DNA of 64,000 bases. It comes from Lineus longissimus (taxonomy: Eukaryota > Nemertea > Pilidiophora > Heteronemertea > Lineidae). Shown piece by piece: positions 33,811 through 46,573 of the stretch. A model generated the notes under the pieces. That model saw only the letters and a list, made by a program, of their open reading frames with translations. It made no database searches and was not told the origin of the DNA. Numbering within the stretch: position 1 is the first letter of the stretch; every line of letters starts with the position of its first letter. The position numbers and the translations under genes are program-made. The stretch is taken from the NCBI RefSeq assembly GCF_910592395.1, contig NC_088312.1:7502001-7566000 (forward strand). The letters are read 5' to 3'.

Positions 33811-36159
33811 ACAGTGGTTCGGACATTGTTGACAGTGACGCTTGCTCTTTCTCCAAAATGACATTGGTATTATAAATGACCAGCTAACACTGTTAGGCAT
33901 GATAATGGAGGTCGGTTGCAGCCCGGATCGGACGGCGACCAGGGGACCAAGTCGGCAACAGAATATCTTACTTATTGATATTTTCAATCGCGGCTCAGCG
34001 ATGGAATCATTCAATTCTGCATCATGTTGCAACATGAAACCTCACTCCAACAACCAACTGACCCCCTTGTCAGATATACAATACTACATGTACACATCCG
34101 TGTCTGCGTCAAGAGGACTTGCGAGTTTTAAGCAATTCTCAATGTTGCTATAAACAAACTTGTACGATCTCCTCAGTGTTGAGTAACCCCTTGAGTCGAA
34201 GGAAGATTAACCCAAACAGGACTTCTGTTACCCGTTTGTCCGACATCTGCAACTGGAAATCGATGCGCCCGATCTCGCACAGTGTCTCATTGTTAGCCAG
34301 AAGCACACTTGAAAGTTCACGGTGTCTATATATTGCATCAGAGTCTTGAATTCATTCATTAAAAGATTCTGGTTGCATCTAAAGCGATGTGTGCGCATAG
34401 GCATCGAACCACTGTTGTTCGAAACACGAGTTTGACATATTATACCGCGCCGTCATCCGTCGCAATAACTATTCTCCCAAGCCGCCCCTTATTTTGTCAT
34501 TTACATATATACACGTATGTTCTCCCGTGGAGTTATATTTTGTTTTGCAACTGCATTTTATAGATCTCCTCATTGCGAACGACCAGAAGCAGGATAACTA
34601 AACAGGAGAATTTGAAGGTCATCAGGAATGTCAACAAAGATGCTGGTATTGAATGTCGTGTAAGTTGCGTGTCGCAGCATCGCGTTGTGTAATCTTCATT
34701 CATTTACTTCTATTTATTTAACATGAGAGAAATCAATAGCTTACAAGAAATGTTGAGAATGGCGGGCAAATAATGTTAATCAGCTTTAATAGTTGACTGA
34801 TGAAGAACTACTCGTGGTGAAACCCTCTGCGTATGATATTTAACTGTTTGAAGCAAGATTTATGTTTTCGTCAAGTGAAATGAGGCTCTCTCTCCTTCCT
34901 GGCATGAGCCAATGCTTTGTATGAACAAAGAGTAGTAGGTTATTTTACCTCAGTATTGGATAACAGTGAAATTAAAAAATGATTTTACTTCGAATGTCTT
35001 GTACAAGGCCTTGCTGTTCAAACCGGAAGTAAAGGCGTTTACTAGTCTGTTCATACATGTATCACCCAATATTACCATTAAAGTCAGAATAATATTCAGG
35101 CTTATCCATCAAGTCTGCATTTGAAATGAAGAAGTTGAAAACAAGCTTGGTTATCTCAAACCATTAGCCGGAATAAATGATATTACCAGAAGCAACGCAT
35201 TAACTACGAAGTGATCTATTGTTGGCAGCAACGGCCCGGCCGTCTGTCGCTTCCGACCTCAGTATGTATTGGCCAGAGGAGTGTAAGTAATAGATGAGTT
35301 AGGGGGAAGTAATATTCGAGTCGAGCACATTTTCGTGCATAGAAACCCACAAAAAAACTGCAGCTATACTTTGTTGATTATTGCACCTCATTTGACGTAG
35401 AGTTTTCGGTGTACTTATCGCTATTAAAGGTCATCCACGACACTGTTTGAAGATTTATGATAAAACAAGCGATCAAGCGAATTTGACCAACCAACATATT
35501 TAAATGAAGCAAACCAGTGTAATAAACTGTGTGATCCTGTTGGTTCACATGATGGCCGCCAATAGAACGGATAAAAACATTTAATCAGAGGGATAACCTC
35601 AGCTGGAGAAGTTTTCCCTGCTAGTATTATAGTACATTGCAACGACGAATTGAAACACTGAGACGTGCACTAGTCCATGAGTAAAGAGAAGGACCTGTGC
35701 AGTTTTAGTTCTTATTGCTTCAATTCAAAAGACGACGTGACACAATGATCTTTCATAAACAGCACCACTCATCGTGTTTTGGCTAATATCATTCCTTTAA
35801 GAACGAATGATACGTATTTGCATACGAAGATGCAAATATCTAGGTGAGGCCAAATCCACTTTGCTGTCACTTCCTGTCGAATGAGAGTGTTATTATGTTA
35901 TATATAAATTGTCATGATAGTATACGTGTTCTCAGCGTGTATTTCACCAGTTGAGTGTCACATCCTTGGTAAGAGTACTTGAGAGTTTCTGCTAATGTTC
36001 TGTCTCTGTGCTGGGTTTAAACACACATACACTTGTGGCGCCTTCAAGGCAGAAACAAAATCCTTGGCTTGACAAAACAGTCAATACGAGGAAATGTATC
36101 TTGTTCTTGATGGTTTTACTCTAAAACTTGAAGGTTATAACGGAGCTTCTTCTAGCTTT
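33811..36159. other. No recognisable gene
   Basis: I find no supported gene, RNA or repeat here. Short overlapping frames on both strands have no recognisable motif. Confidence 0.4.
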
Positions 36160-36440
36160 AGTGATGCAGTCTTATTGAAGGAGGGACTGGCAAGTCGATG
36201 CAGCTAAGCAGAGTTTCTTTAACCCATAGTTGATGCAACTAGTCCTGCTGAAAAAGGGACAGGCATAAGTCGCTGCAGCCAATCACATGAGCTTCTCAGT
36301 CTTAGTATGCAGTCCTGTGGAATCATGAAGAGGCATGTCGGCGCAGGCAATATTGTTTTTTTCTAGCCTTTATTAGGTAAGCCGTTCTAAAAGACAAACA
36401 TGCAAGTCGGTGCAAAGAGCCCTGTTGATAGGGGCGAAAT
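36160..36440 (+). repeat. Degenerate ~72-bp tandem repeat, four units
   Basis: Units contain a GATGCAGTC-like word, then GGGACTGG or GGGACAGG, then CAAGTCGATGCAGC. Variants are ATAAGTCGCTGCAGCC, CATGTCGGCGCAGGC and CAAGTCGGTGCAAAG. Spacing is about 70-76 bases and divergence is high. Confidence 0.6.
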
Positions 36441-36856
36441 TCAGTGAGCTGGCGCAACCATGTACTTATACTTGTAAAATTCATATCATCTCTTCACAAC
36501 AGGCACACACAACTGAGAGTGTTAAGACTCGCCGCTCAAAATTCCAGCTTGTCAGCAAATAATATGCAACCTAAGAAAGCAAATGAAATACATTGTATGT
36601 TTAGTTAATGTGTTAAACACTTAGGATGGATACGCTTCTTTGCCACTTCAGTTAGTGGTTTTACAGTTAAAAAGTCATAGGCAATTGAGAGTGGTACCCC
36701 GGGACTCTGTGGGGAGGAGACTTTTGCCGCAAAAGAAGGCGGTGATTTCGTTTTATATTCCCAAGAGAGCGCTGCAACAGGTCCCATTGCAAGAGCCGAG
36801 GTTCATTAGCCCGTACACTAGAATACATGTATTCTACAAGTAGTTTCCGTGATTGT

Positions 36857-37024
36857 ATGAAGATGTCTGTGTGTGCTCTGGTGGTGGTGACGCTGGGCTG
36901 TTCTCACTTCCATTTCCTTAATGAGCCACCCCAAGAAGTGTTTTACATGTGCCTGCAATCATATTGCACTTCCCATCTACACCGACCTGAAATATCGATC
37001 CTGCTCCTGAAAGATATTAAGTAG
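36857..37024 (+). CDS. Candidate small secreted peptide, 55 aa
   Basis: Starts MKMSVCALVVVTLGCSHFHF, a plausible signal peptide with a hydrophobic core and a small residue before the likely cleavage site. The remaining roughly 38 residues carry two Cys (FYMCLQSYCTSH) and no dibasic sites. No relatives are recognised. With only 55 codons and no splice or transcript support, this is a weak candidate. Confidence 0.2.
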   Translation: MKMSVCALVVVTLGCSHFHFLNEPPQEVFYMCLQSYCTSHLHRPEISILLLKDIK

Positions 37025-40000
37025 AACTTTCTTTTTAATTTGAATTCACATTCCATATTGATATGCTGATATATATTTGCGGAACGAGGTTGGCGGCACT
37101 GGCACAAAAAGTGGACAGCTGTTTGGAAATCAACCAAAACGAAGGTCGACATCGTAATATGTTTGAAGTTGACAAGACACACTACCGAATGAATCTATCT
37201 TATCCTATTGATATGATAAGTGTTATTGAGTTAGTTAAGGGAAAACCAGAGAGAAACCCCAGCCCACTTCAGCCTGACTTGGCCGCAGGAAAGGAAACAT
37301 GTGTAACTGCTTAACCCATCTTTACCCTTACTGGTTTTACAAACTTTCGCTTGTTGGTCCGGTTTCGACCCGGCGAATACACCTGGTAGTTGCCGTTTAA
37401 TAGAGAAGCAGTTTCTTAGTGCTATTTTTCGTAGCCAGAACACAGAACCCAGTTCAAAATGTATCATTAGTCTATCACTGTTGTACTTTGTAGCCACTAT
37501 TACAGTTGCAACCCGTTTTCTTTTTCATTTCAACACAGTCTCTGTGATAAACACGTATGCTAGATAGAATTAACATTATATATGCTCATGAGTCGATTTG
37601 TTTGTGATGTTTTGTAATGCATTCATAAATACATTTCACTACTTGAATCTTTACCCACTCAATGGGACTCATTTAAAGTGGGGTTTGTACTTTACCATCG
37701 ATTTGGCAATGGCGTAGCTAAGTGGTAGATATTTAATCGGTTTTAAGATATTTACTACTCTTAGACTTGTTCGATCTTGATATAATGGCACTGAATGATT
37801 AAGGCAACTTTACGTGCTTTGTCGTATGGGCTCAAAAAAGGCTAGCGTTTTGCATTTAAGAAAGCATCGTCAGATGAACTAAATAATACCAAAGCACAAT
37901 TTGGTGCTTGGATCCTAAAAATATTCTTCGTCGACCTACAAGTGTAAATAGTAACGGTGCACAGACAGATAGTCAAGTCATCTACTGGCGACTTTTACCA
38001 ACATTTAAAATAGGAACTGATCAAGGGTGTTGCATACAAATGCCTCAAAACATCATTATCCAAATTCCTCTTGGAAAAAGATGCGTTGGTCCTTGATCCA
38101 TTTATTAGAAAGAGAAACCTGGTCTCCATTGAGGGATTAATCATCATAATGTTTGGATTAATTGGTGTCGTGTTGTTGGCCATGTTTTCTGTTGGGTTCA
38201 TTGATGATAAACGTGTCATGGTTATCATGGATCTACACTACCACACGGAAGAGGTCATTGCCATGAGGAGTTGTTCGTTAATTGGAAACGCGATGATAAT
38301 ACTTCGTGTATACTTTAAGGACAGGCGGATCATTCTGTACCTGTGACGAAATCACATAGCATATGGATTGGAAAGGACGGTTCCTACACACATGTACCGA
38401 TCTACTAGCGTTGTGCGTATTATTCATCATTGAAAGGAGGAGAATTTAAAATTGACGCTCACCGCCGATAAGTCGGCATAGACTCCAACGGCTTTTAGTT
38501 TGTCTGACACAATGAAGCCCTTTCTCTCAGTTTGATTTGAGAACAAGTGACTTTAAAATTAGCTTATCATAGAAAAGAAAGGAAACTGAAGTATTCCCCT
38601 CGGACAACAGAACAGGCGGCCCTTTTTATTTCAGAAAGAAAACCTCAGTTTTATGATAGATATGATTAAATGGAACGCTCTTCCCATCAGTAGTTACCAT
38701 ACTGAACTCTCCCAGCGGTATTGCCTCCGTTATTAGACGCGCGTTGTCTGTAAAGCAAGTGTCAATACATTGAGGGTCAAGATGAGTAGTTAATTGCTTC
38801 AACACTGTTCCCCGCTACATGTAGTTGTACTGCCTGAAAGAGGCCAAACGTGTGGGTTGGTGAGGGCCTCTATTGAAGAGGTCAACTCTGATCTGTACGG
38901 CACTGCGGAATTTCATGGGTTTGTGAGGTTAAATCAGTCAAAGTATACAAGGACTCCATGACATTCACTTCAGGTTAAAACCGGGCCCCTGTGTACATAA
39001 CCTGAGTGAACCACAGCCAATCAGAAGTTCCAAGCATCTCCTCGCAAAAAATACATCTGCTACGACTCATGATTGATGATCGACTGAGTTCCAGTTGATT
39101 ATCTGCATATTTCTCGCGAATAGCTCGTGTTAGCCCGATTATTGGTTTTGAGCTCCCCCATTTGACTTCGCTTCTGATAGTTTCTTCAATTTCCTCGTTG
39201 GTGATTAGACCAAGGAATGTTGGGCAGCGATAATAAGATGATTGAAGAAGGACGGACGTGGATGACTAGCTCCATATGCTAGCAATAAAACATCTATCAT
39301 CAATATCAATACATCAATATTGCGCCTGATGATGAGCTTAGCAAGCACAGAATAAGGAAGACCAGCCACCCATATCTTTTTGAAAAATATTACTGACTTG
39401 ATGTTTCCATGCAGATTTTCACTAAACATCAATTTCATAAGATTTAATCTATTTTACTTGACATAATGTCTCCACTTTCCATAATCCAAGATCTGTGCGT
39501 GCTTTGTGAAGTTTCAAATCTAAATCTACCATTTTTTCCCTGATCAATTTCCGTCTGTTTCGCATCGCGTGTTTCGCGTGATTAAATACCGATGAGTTAT
39601 TTGCCTTTCTAAAATAATCGACGATAATGTGTCTTTTTGTCTGCATCGTGTTAAGAGAAGGACAGCGCCACCTATAAAGAAACAGCAGATAGCACCAATT
39701 TGACCAATTTACATGACGAATTGAAGTAATTGGTCCAAAAAAGCCCAATTCCCAGTCGCCTTCCAAGTAGCACTCGGTTTAAAAAAGCCAGTATCTCGCC
39801 GGACATCGCACATAATCATCTAGCTAACTGCCCAATATTCGCCCATCATGAAGCTACAATAAAACGATTAGTTTGTCCATTCTATGATGAAATAGCCCGG
39901 CGGGACATGTAACGATATAGAAAGAATGTGTGACCATCTCAATTCTACCACCAACGGATTGACAGAGAGGAAACATTAATGGTATATATGCCTCGTTTTT

Positions 40001-40749
40001 CAAGACAAGAGTCTATGTATACATGTACAAGTGCAAGAAGAAGAATGAATTGGAAATATCTTTAAATTATGATAGAAAACATGTATATGCTTTACTGAAA
40101 CACCGTTTTTTTGCGTCCGATCCGTCTTGATCAAAATCGGTCGTCACGTATTGCCGACTAAATAGCAATATTTATGATTTGGATATGAGCATCGCGGTTT
40201 TAAGACGTAACCACAAAATACGACATAACAAGTATATTTTTATTGTAAAAAAACAGCAGACACTCGCACCTAATAAGCAAAATGAAAACGTGTGAGTCAC
40301 TCAGCACCAACACATCAATCCATTAAGACTATTATGTATCGATACATCAATCCATTAAGACTAATGACGCCATTAATGTATTACATTAGAGAAAACAAAG
40401 CAACCGAGGTATCATTTGAAGAAACTACTAGAACAGTCTATAAATTTTAAAATCCTCAGCGTCCTTTTCTAATGTGCTGAGTGCAACTGGTTAATCAACT
40501 GTAGTGGTATAGTTGGCTGCCTGGAACAGGCCTCAGCTGGTTCTATCCACCAACAACTCTCATTAAACCGATTAATCAGGAATATACTTAAAACTTGTCC
40601 GAATCAATAATGACAGGAATCATTTTACATATTTAGTGTGCAAAACAAGCGCAATTAGTTGATTGTGTCTACAGATGTTTCCGTTTAAGATGATCAGGGA
40701 AGAAAGGCTCAGCGTTATTTCACGGAGTAATTTTTTTCTTTCCTCAGGG
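37025..40749. other. No recognisable gene
   Basis: The frame at 38,071-38,346 includes a transmembrane-like run but starts at TTG and has no relatives that I know. A 20-base word, ACATCAATCCATTAAGACTA, is repeated exactly at 40,312-40,331 and 40,344-40,363. Nothing else is supported. Confidence 0.4.
40312..40363 (+). repeat. Exact 20-bp direct repeat, 32-bp period
   Basis: ACATCAATCCATTAAGACTA occurs twice, 12 bases apart. It is likely a small replication or repair duplication. Confidence 0.8.
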
Positions 40750-41030
40750 GTACGTGTCAGTTATCAAGGGCTTGTATGTCCGTGTGCATGACCATTTTCA
40801 AAGCGTGATGCAAGACCATTATCCAAGCGTGCAGCTCCATTATCAAGGCGTGCAGGTTCGTCATCAAGTTGGGTATGTGGGTTATCAATGGGTGCATGAC
40901 CGTTATCAAGGGGTCATATCCATTATCATGGGTTCATGTCCAGAATCAAGAGGTGCATAGGTTCATTATGAGTGGGTGCATGTTCGTTGACAAGGAGTGT
41001 ACATATATGTCCATTATCAAATCACCAACA
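40750..41030 (+). repeat. Degenerate ~21-bp minisatellite
   Basis: About ten units resemble GTGCATGACCATTATCAAGG, with period close to 21 bases and strong divergence. Because the period is near a multiple of three, one plus frame shows a repeating His-Tyr-Gln-Gly-Val pattern. I regard this as a repeat artefact. Confidence 0.75.
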
Positions 41031-44000
41031 TGCCCATCAATTAACGTCTGTCTTTGCACTTAAGACATATCGACCTGTCGCCAGTACAGGGTTGGGTGAA
41101 GCCATCAACAATCGCCATCATTTATTCTTTCTTCTTTCTTTTGCAAAAGGACCAGCAAAAATTGTCCGTAACGGGTCAATCTTACTTAACAGAAATCAAT
41201 GATACTGTTCAGGGCGTTAGATTTCACTGTATGCGATATTTTATCAACCTGACGGTTACTCAACCAAGGATTACTGAACTCTGTGTAGTTGATATAGTTT
41301 GAATCAGGAACCGATTTCGAGGCTTCGCATCATAGGATCCAGGAGAAGGGCCTATTACCGAATGTTACAGCTACGGTCTTAAAGTGGTCGTCATGGATAT
41401 CAAGTCATTTAATCTGAACCTTTCCTTGCATTTGATCAGGGTAATTTGACAACTGTGATGATAAAATCATACTCTAAAGAATCTTTCATTGCAAATGCAC
41501 TGATGAATCTAAAGTAAAGCCCACTTAACCTTTATTAATATCACCCATTCGGTTTTTTTCAAGCTTGTTGCTCTTGAATGATGGTGAATGCCAATTACCA
41601 TCGCTTGCGAATTCACCGTGTATGGAATGATGATGATATTTTATGAGTGCAATGAAGGCGCTTATTAAAACTGCCTCATCAAAATGAGTTCTGCTCCGTG
41701 CATTCCGCGAAGTTTTAGAGATCCTTCCGTAACGACATACTTGATACTTTTGCTGTTTAATCAAATGGTAATCAGGTGGACTCACTATCACTCGTCCAAA
41801 GGAGGTCAAGAGACTTTATTTTGCTGGTCATCCAACGTTATTATTATATTTGTGACTATATCAAAAGAAAATTAAAAACGTTTATCTGACACATGCGTTC
41901 CATATTGTGCGTCCTTTTTTATGGGGAAGCTATAACAGACAGGAAAACGAATGTAGGAGTTGAAGGCGAGACTGCCGGCGGATTGCGTTTGTTCGTTCAT
42001 GTCACTGAAGTTTTGCAACTTTGAAAAAGAACAACAGGTAACATGGCAGGAACTGGTAAAGTCATCGCATTTATAACATCCTAAAAAAGGTTAATAACCA
42101 TCCTTAGTTGTCGCAAATGGGGCCACAGCGGGCTGTTAATAAGACCTTATGCAGATGATATGTCATGCCGTATCCATTAACGGGACTGCATGGGGCACCC
42201 TGGCTAACGTGTGCCATGCTTCATCTTTAGGGCGGTGATATTCGGCGATTTGTCAGACTCGTCTTTTGAATACGTACAGACATGCAATTTATAATGAATA
42301 TAAATATTTCATTGTTTCATGTATGTGGGATCTTCGCATGGAGAACTGAAAAAAACACCACTGGGTCTGGTAAGGGTAAAAGAAGAGATATACTATGTCG
42401 AGGCAGATGAGATACGGCCTTCTCGTACCATTGTCGGAAACAGACAAGTAATTATATAGTATTAAAGACGCCTCATCACACTACTTATTACTGCGCAAAG
42501 TATGAACCTGACGTCCTACATCGGTCTGAGAGAATGATTACGATGCCAGTGCATTAATGAACTCTGGTTTTAACATTTTGGCCAACAGTTTTAATTTTCT
42601 CAATTATCAACGTGTTCCGCTCTTCTTATACCCAAACGCCGTTTTACCTTCCGGCGGACTAAGCCTCATATCGAGGTGGCTTACCGGTGATCCGTCAATT
42701 GCTCATTCTTCACGACTGCACCATACCATCCGTAGAACATGGTCTCCCATGAAATTAAGGGCAATTTTGAGGAAATCTATGTCGTTACATGACTCTGGTG
42801 TTTATCACTGTTGCATCGGTTTAGAATGATTGGCCTCCTAGAAGCTTCGGTATGGGCCATTAGCCGCTGTATTTGAAGTCGGGATGAAGACAAGAAATCA
42901 TTATTACCTGCGATATCATGAAATTTACATCGACACCTTGGACGAAAATGGGTGCCGTATACAGTCAATTCCAATCAACGTTTGCATTGCCCGGATACGC
43001 AGTTGCCATTTAATGTTGATTGCATTTTTATGTCGTTTACAATGCACGTGGCACATGCTATCAGTATAAACAATCTAAAAATGAAGTTGCAGTTAATTTG
43101 ATTTGAAAGAAAATGACTTATCGCAGTAAGATGATTAAAAATATAAAAACCTCAGACACAAGACGGACTCCTTGTCGACATTCATGCCTCATAATTTCCC
43201 CTTTGGAATAAGCTGTGAAATATGAATGCAAATACCTCTTCGTTGCAATTTTTTGTGAGCACTTGCTTTTTTCAATTTCAACGTGCAGAGCATATTGTTT
43301 CGGAACACCTCAATGTTCCCAGTATTTATTATTCATGGCATGCATCCTGCTTGTAAAATCATTTACTTCTACGTCGCTGCAAGACACTTGAGTCTACTTA
43401 TGCAATAAGTTGCTACCTTCCTTCCTTAATACTTTTTGTTAGCGGTATTATAGTCATTCACATTCGCAGTTAACGGTAAAATCTCCTTTAAATTTTGACG
43501 ACACGTAGATTATTGGTTTTTTTGTTTTCACCATTGTGAGATAAGGGAAAATGAAATTCGCTTTCTGTATGGCTTCCGTCATCATTCCGACCCAAAAGAA
43601 AATTTGGATGGCGCCCGACTCCAGCCATAGACGAAGAATGCATCATGCATTTACTAGTACATCGTGTATAGTTTATTGTGTATCGTCTATTGTTCACTCA
43701 CTATGGGCCTATAAAACCATCATTCCTTCATTTTGTATGAATCGCACGTGTTGGAAATTAATTTGACGCTCGTATTCACCATGGAGAGCATTTTTACAAT
43801 TCAAACACGATGAATTATCTTTGAAATAGGCGTACAAGGGTGTAGTTTGTCACGGCTGATGGGGGATTAACATCTCGGCAGGTTACAAACTGCCTTTAAT
43901 CAATCTCTCCCTGGGCTCTGCTCCATAGGTAATGAAGTTAGTTTTCTATCCAACAAAGTTTGGATCTATTGTTTATCACTCTCCAGAATGAAGGCAAGAG

Positions 44001-44082
44001 ATATTTGCTTGCTTCTAGGTGAAACACCTCGACCCCCATTGTTGCACTCCACTTCTCGCCTCGGACCTCGTTATATATGATG
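41031..44082. other. No recognisable gene
   Basis: Only short frames without known motifs. No repeats above background were noticed. Confidence 0.35.
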
Positions 44083-44126
44083 TACGGATTCAATTCTGTA
44101 GTATTCTCTCCAGAATTGAATCCGTA
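44083..44126. repeat. Perfect 16-bp inverted repeat (hairpin)
   Basis: TACGGATTCAATTCTG at 44,083-44,098 pairs perfectly with CAGAATTGAATCCGTA at 44,111-44,126 around a 12-base loop. The stem is shorter than a normal microRNA precursor and the flanks do not clearly extend it. Confidence 0.85.
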
Positions 44127-44254
44127 ATACACTGTACTATTTTGAGTTATTATCTAAGGCCAGATGGATATAAGCCAACTGCCCTCTTGAAAGCCCTCAC
44201 ACCCACCCCGGTGCAGCACTCACTGGTATTCTATTGTAAGGTTTCTAATAGTCC

Positions 44255-44557
44255 CTAAACATCTTCGATCATGACCAGATAAACCTGCAATACCTTTGTA
44301 AGTGATTGGTTTCCAAACAGACCTAACGCGCACATACATATATTACCGATCTCCATCAGTGAATACGCGAATAGATTAACCATAAGTTGCAGAACAAGCC
44401 TCATGGGACTACATGTATATGATATTGAACGCAAAATAGTCAGTGGCAATGCGGTGCAGATGGCGAATAGGAAGTGAGACGACTTTACCGAGAAGATCAG
44501 TGACAGCATCTTTATCAGACGATTAATTTTTAGTGAATTGGATATTGTCGCTATCAT
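44255..44557 (-). CDS. Hydrophobic ORF, possible GPCR TM6-TM7-like exon
   Basis: 100 codons ending TAG at 44,257-44,255. A basic stretch (KINRLIKM) precedes a hydrophobic segment (SSHFLFAICTALPLTIL), a short polar link with Cys (YTCSPMR) and a second segment (LVLQLMVNLFAYSLMEIGN) followed by a short tail. The order recalls the last two helices of rhodopsin-type receptors, but the CWxP and NPxxY signatures are not intact and no upstream helices were found. A possible acceptor (CTCCAATAG) precedes the ORF. It may be a diverged exon, a pseudogene fragment or chance. Confidence 0.15.
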   Translation of the reverse strand: MIATISNSLKINRLIKMLSLIFSVKSSHFLFAICTALPLTILRSISYTCSPMRLVLQLMVNLFAYSLMEIGNICMCALGLFGNQSLTKVLQVYLVMIEDV

Positions 44558-46344
44558 AATCTATTGGAGATGAAAGGAGTTCGAAGGGTAGGAATGCAAC
44601 GACGAAAGTGCCACTAGATCTACCAGCAAACAGGTAGGAGTTTTGCTTCTTTATCGTCTATAATCACGTGTTCCAATACATGTATATATATTGGGATGAC
44701 CCCTAAAATCGTGACCCCCTTTTTACAGACTATTTTCACCCCATCAGGTGTTGACCATATCCGACACTCGGAATACAAATATAGGATACCTCTTTTCAGG
44801 GCCGTAAGGATGATTAAAACTCACCCTTTTAATAGCTTTTTATGGAGCTTTTAGGAAAATCATCCCTTTTATCAACTTCTCGAGTGGAAGCCTGAAAATA
44901 ACCCCTTGATTTGTATCATTTCTCGATAATGTTTTTTTCCACACAGGAACCACGCCTCAAAACCTGGTCTGGCGATGTTTTTTGTTTTAATAAGCGTGTC
45001 ATCCAGTGACTCGTTTTGCTAACAAGCCCAGTTATATTTATTTTTAATCAAAATATCAATTTGTATTATGACTTCTGTCTGGTATTATTCTTTGATTTTA
45101 ACGGCCAGTGCAACAGCCGTTTGATACATTAGAACTAAACATTACTTTAATCAACAGGTCTTTTGTTTGTTTATCAGGACAGCATAGAATTGAAGCGTTG
45201 ACCAACTGTTGTTACTATTAAAAACAATTTAAAAGTAGCAATACATATGTATATATACAACTCTGATGTTATCCACGTTTCAATTTTTGTATACACCAGA
45301 TGACATTTTGGTCCACGCCATCTGGTTTCGCGCGTTTGGTTGCTGAGCAAATTAAATGCTAGATATATGCAATGGGGGCAGATGATTGTTCGGAGAGTGC
45401 TTTGTTTACCAAGGGAATACGACTATAATCCTCCCCAAACATTAGTACATGTAGCTTCTGTGTTGCAGGAGTTATCTTGTGACGCAGAGCAATTGTTCTT
45501 CAAAGGTAAAATGAACAAGTTTGGAATATTTTCTCAGCAGTCATCAGTCACAATAACCTTCCTCAGAACACACGTCGAATTCACGGATTCAACGGATTCA
45601 AAGGATCAGGCCGTATTTAACATATCGTCTGTTCTCCTCTCGTTCCAGCTACCTTGTCCAATGGACGTGACTGGTCCCCGTTTTTCATTCCAACGGCCCT
45701 GAGAGGCAGTCACTAGGTGAGTCCCATCATTGTTACCGTTTCATTCCGCTTCCCTTACGGCTTGTAGGCGAAGTTTGTTAAATCAGCATGTAATATAACA
45801 TACGTTTTTCTACAGTGGTGCTGTAAAAAAAAGTCTGGCATACAGAATACGATTAATTTCTAACAACATGCTGCAAATTGAAACATGGAATATGCATGAT
45901 TATAATATTCTATAATATTGTGTCAGGTGGAGTCATTATCCTTTGCTGTGAGTGCATCAATATCGTGTCCATTGCAATAGCGTGCTATTTTTTAAATAGT
46001 CAGATTCCCCTCCACTATCAACTCACTTTGCTGGGCCACATTTCAGAAATTGAAATTGCTAATCTATTGAATATCATCAAAAACAGGATTGATCATGTGC
46101 CCTATTCGAATAATCTTCTTACGTTGATGTTACTATCTATCAGATGTGTCAAATATGATGGATAAACCACTAGAAGAGACTTCGCAAATCCATCCGCTCA
46201 ACAAGTCCCCGGGGTGTTCGAAGTCGCAAAGAAATATTTGTATTTGTCTTATCTCACGAGAGCGCAAGTCGAATTACCTGTTTCGTCACATAAGAAAATA
46301 CATTAGATCTGAAGTCTGTACGCCTGTTTAAAATATGGCCGGGT
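44558..46344. other. No recognisable gene
   Basis: The plus frame 45,340-45,702 looks mildly coding-like and holds a GTAAAA donor-like site near 45,507, but no family is recognised. The rest is AT-rich without features. Confidence 0.35.
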
Positions 46345-46573
46345 CTATTTGGCAAGCCGCTCGCCGAACAGGCATATTTTTTTGTCCTGTTTGGAGAGCC
46401 GCTTGCCAAACAGCACTAAAAAGCCACCCTGTTCGGCCAGCCGGGCTTGCCAAACAGGTAAAAAATCTACCCTGTTTGGCGAGCTGGAGACTTTACAACA
46501 AATATTAATGAGTTCGGCTCTCCATTCAGGACAAGAAAAAGTCGCTGTTTGGTAAGCCGGGCTTGCCAAATAG
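46345..46573. repeat. Cluster of imperfect 27-29 bp palindromes
   Basis: Four palindromes of the type CTGTTTGGCAAGC / GCTTGCCAAACAG lie at 46,345-46,371, 46,387-46,413, 46,429-46,457 and 46,545-46,573. A half-unit, CTGTTTGGCGAGCTGG, lies at about 46,472-46,487. Each can form a hairpin with a nearly closed tip. Spacers are 15-16 bases between the first three and longer before the last. Because of the symmetry, both strands carry open frames across the cluster. These are not evidence of coding. Confidence 0.88.

Noticed and set aside
34931-34941. let-7-like word AGTAGTAGGTT
   Set aside because: The rest of the mature sequence does not match and no complementary arm follows.
37711-37790. Possible tRNA (A-box-like TAGCTAAGTGGTAGA and TTGTTCGAT)
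   Set aside because: The D stem and acceptor stem do not pair.
38071-38346. ORF with a transmembrane-like segment
   Set aside because: Starts at TTG, the first ATG lies inside the hydrophobic run, and no family is recognised.
45340-45702. 120-codon plus ORF
   Set aside because: Mildly coding-like composition but no recognised motif. A donor-like site inside would break it.
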